A DNA stretch of 21,714 nt. Source: JBBRSL01 sp038245435 (GTDB lineage Bacteria > Patescibacteriota > Saccharimonadia > Saccharimonadales > CAIOMD01). Position numbers and translations under genes: made by a program. The notes below the pieces were generated by a model. The model had not been told where the DNA came from. It saw only the letters and a program-made list of their open reading frames with translations, and searched no databases. This document shows, one piece after another, positions 20,385 to 21,714 of this stretch. The DNA lies in NCBI GenBank assembly GCA_038245435.1, contig JBBRSL010000018.1, positions 1 to 21,714 on the forward strand, read 5' to 3'. The first letter of the stretch is position 1, and every line of letters begins with the position of its first letter.

Positions 20385-21626
20385 TTATTTAGCGAAATCA
20401 GGGAGCTTATCTCCGTAGTAGCGCTGCAGAAACTTCTTTTTGTAATCAAAAAATGTTTCGTCTTCGATGCTTTCACGGATATTATCGACAGTGCCGACAA
20501 CGAACTGTTCGTTATGGATACTAGCAAGCGTAAATGCTAACATTTCATCGGCTTTAAAGAGATGATTCACATAAGCTTTCGTGTAATTTTGGCAAGTATA
20601 ACAAGCGCAATCATGTTCAATTGGGGTAAAGTCGGTAGCAAATTTAGTATTGGTAATATTTACGCGACCATCTTTGGTATAAATTGCACCATTGCGAGCT
20701 TGGCGGGTTGGCGCAACACAATCAAAGGTATCTACGCCGTATTCAACACCCAAAAACAGGTCTGCTGGTTGTGCCCCCATACCAAGTAGATGGCGAGGTT
20801 TATCTTCGGGCAATGTTTCGTTGACCCATTTGACTACTGTTGGGATTTCGCTAGGTTCAAATACGCCGCCAATCCCGTAACCATCGAATTCTTTTGAACC
20901 TAAATAGTTGGCGCTTTGCTTACGTAAATCTTCATGCCGTGCCCCCTGTACGATGCCATACAGGGCCTGCAAAGGCTCTTTTGCCGCAACGTGTGCTTCG
21001 TTCAGCTCGGTATGGCGTACAAGGCAGCGATCGGCCCAGGCGTGCGTACGGTTAAGGCTATCAATAATATATGCTCGTTCTGCAAGTGGTGCAGGGCATT
21101 CATCGAAAGCCATATGAATATCGGCGGCAATTTTATGCTGTAGTTCCATGCTACTTTCGGCGGTCATCATAAGTTTTTGGCCATCTATGTGGCTTCTAAA
21201 GTGCACACCGTTATCGGTAACTTTAGCGAGTTGGTCATCGGATTTTGTAGCGGCGCTTGCATCACCTTTTTCGGTATGCGACACCATGTCTATGCCTTTT
21301 TTGTACGCAACACCCAGGCTGAATACCTGAAATCCGCCACTATCAGTAAACGTTGGGCCAGCGTAGTTCATAAATACGCCTAAGCCGCCAGCTTGTTGCA
21401 CAATATCAGCCCCAGGGCGGAGCATAAGATGGTAGGTATTTGCCAAAATAGATTGCCCACCAAGCGCAATTACTTGCTCGGGTGTAAGAGTTTTAACGGT
21501 CGCTTTAGTACCGCCAACTATAAAGGCCGGAGTCTTAATGTCGCCGTGAGGTGTTTTAATTACACCTGTACGTGCAAGTGTACTTTTCAGCTTAGTTTTA
21601 ACCGTAAATTGCATAGCTTTTTTCAT
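20385..21626 (-). CDS. tgt: Queuine tRNA-ribosyltransferase (tRNA-guanine transglycosylase)
   Basis: Swaps guanine-34 in GUN-anticodon tRNAs for preQ1 or queuine. The product has 413 residues from ATG 21626. The general-acid Asp in FTDSGGFQVFSLG (D95), the YGIVQGA strand, GYGIGG, the nucleophile region DTFDCVAPTRQARNG (D302) and the zinc site C340, C342, C345, H371 (CACYTCQNY...IHNEQF) are all present, so the enzyme looks intact. An ATG at 21614 is an alternative start. No Shine-Dalgarno is visible, and the predicted leader is only a few bases. The window holds no queC/D/E/F genes but does have a precursor transporter. Confidence 0.97.
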   Translation of the reverse strand: MKKAMQFTVKTKLKSTLARTGVIKTPHGDIKTPAFIVGGTKATVKTLTPEQVIALGGQSILANTYHLMLRPGADIVQQAGGLGVFMNYAGPTFTDSGGFQVFSLGVAYKKGIDMVSHTEKGDASAATKSDDQLAKVTDNGVHFRSHIDGQKLMMTAESSMELQHKIAADIHMAFDECPAPLAERAYIIDSLNRTHAWADRCLVRHTELNEAHVAAKEPLQALYGIVQGARHEDLRKQSANYLGSKEFDGYGIGGVFEPSEIPTVVKWVNETLPEDKPRHLLGMGAQPADLFLGVEYGVDTFDCVAPTRQARNGAIYTKDGRVNITNTKFATDFTPIEHDCACYTCQNYTKAYVNHLFKADEMLAFTLASIHNEQFVVGTVDNIRESIEDETFFDYKKKFLQRYYGDKLPDFAK

Positions 21627-21637
21627 AATCAAACATC

Positions 21638-21666
21638 ATTGTAACAGTAGTAGTGGTATAGTCGAA
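21638..21666 (-). promoter_or_regulatory. Promoter of tgt
   Basis: On the minus strand TTCGAC (21661-21666), a 17-base spacer and TACAAT (21638-21643) form a reasonable promoter. It would start transcription about 4 bases before the tgt ATG at 21626. Confidence 0.5.
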
Positions 21667-21686
21667 AAACACAACACTTACCTATG

Positions 21687-21704
21687 GCATAAGCATAAGC
21701 ATAG
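21687..21704. repeat. Three 6-bp tandem repeats
   Basis: GCATAA, GCATAA and GCATAG run in tandem upstream of the tgt promoter. Nothing else is visible in the last 45 bases. Confidence 0.5.
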
Positions 21705-21714
21705 AGCTAAAATA

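Overview
The window looks like chromosomal core sequence of a Patescibacteria/CPR bacterium, most probably Saccharibacteria (TM7)-like. The placement rests on streamlined, tightly packed genes, pseudo-enzyme versions of nucleotide genes, a DnaX without its zinc module and many lineage-restricted small proteins; it is inference without database support. TGA is used as a normal stop (cysS at 15510-15512, the small gene ending at 2624), which argues against the TGA=Gly Gracilibacteria/Absconditabacteria code. No tRNA, rRNA, CRISPR or insertion sequence was seen.

Layout. (1) 1-2290, + strand: a dTMP kinase whose frame is open to the window edge, then a two-domain protein resembling dTMP kinase joined to flavin-dependent thymidylate synthase (ThyX), with both active sites eroded. 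(2) 2290-3893, - strand: a GC-rich pair of tiny genes behind a large palindrome, a possible 30-42 aa membrane peptide, and a GGDEF-domain gene broken by a one-base frameshift. (3) 3920-5105, + strand: rplJ-rplL with promoter, L10-type leader and attenuator, closed by a strong terminator. (4) 5106-7190: a DnaA box and palindrome, a conserved-looking unknown beta-rich protein, a CDP-alcohol phosphatidyltransferase-like protein and a P-loop kinase, then a five-copy heptamer repeat. (5) 7243-15781: thymidine kinase, dnaX, dnaB, a polytopic membrane protein, ybaB, recR, a DHH phosphoesterase, cysS and a small membrane protein, mostly closely spaced or overlapping. (6) 15873-18849: an accessory-looking block with a DUF4868 (KwaB-like) protein, an unknown protein with a transglutaminase-like Cys-His-Asp pattern, and a 69-aa tail protein overlapping it, closed by an exceptionally strong GNRA-capped terminator. 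(7) 18859-21666: a queuosine-precursor transporter with a structured leader, convergent with tgt and a cytidine-deaminase-like gene lacking the catalytic Glu.

How it fits together. Thymidine kinase, dTMP kinase and the ThyX-like fusion point to dTTP supply; DnaX, DnaB, YbaB, RecR and the DHH phosphoesterase to replication, repair and nucleotide recycling; the transporter plus Tgt to queuosine made from imported base. A recurring theme is enzymes with altered or missing catalytic or metal-binding residues: the Tmk-ThyX fusion, GGDEF protein, RecR zinc finger, DnaX zinc module, DHH motif I and deaminase HAE. The most novel candidates are the double pseudo-enzyme fusion, the Cys-protease-like gene with its tiny partner, and the HAK deaminase beside tgt.
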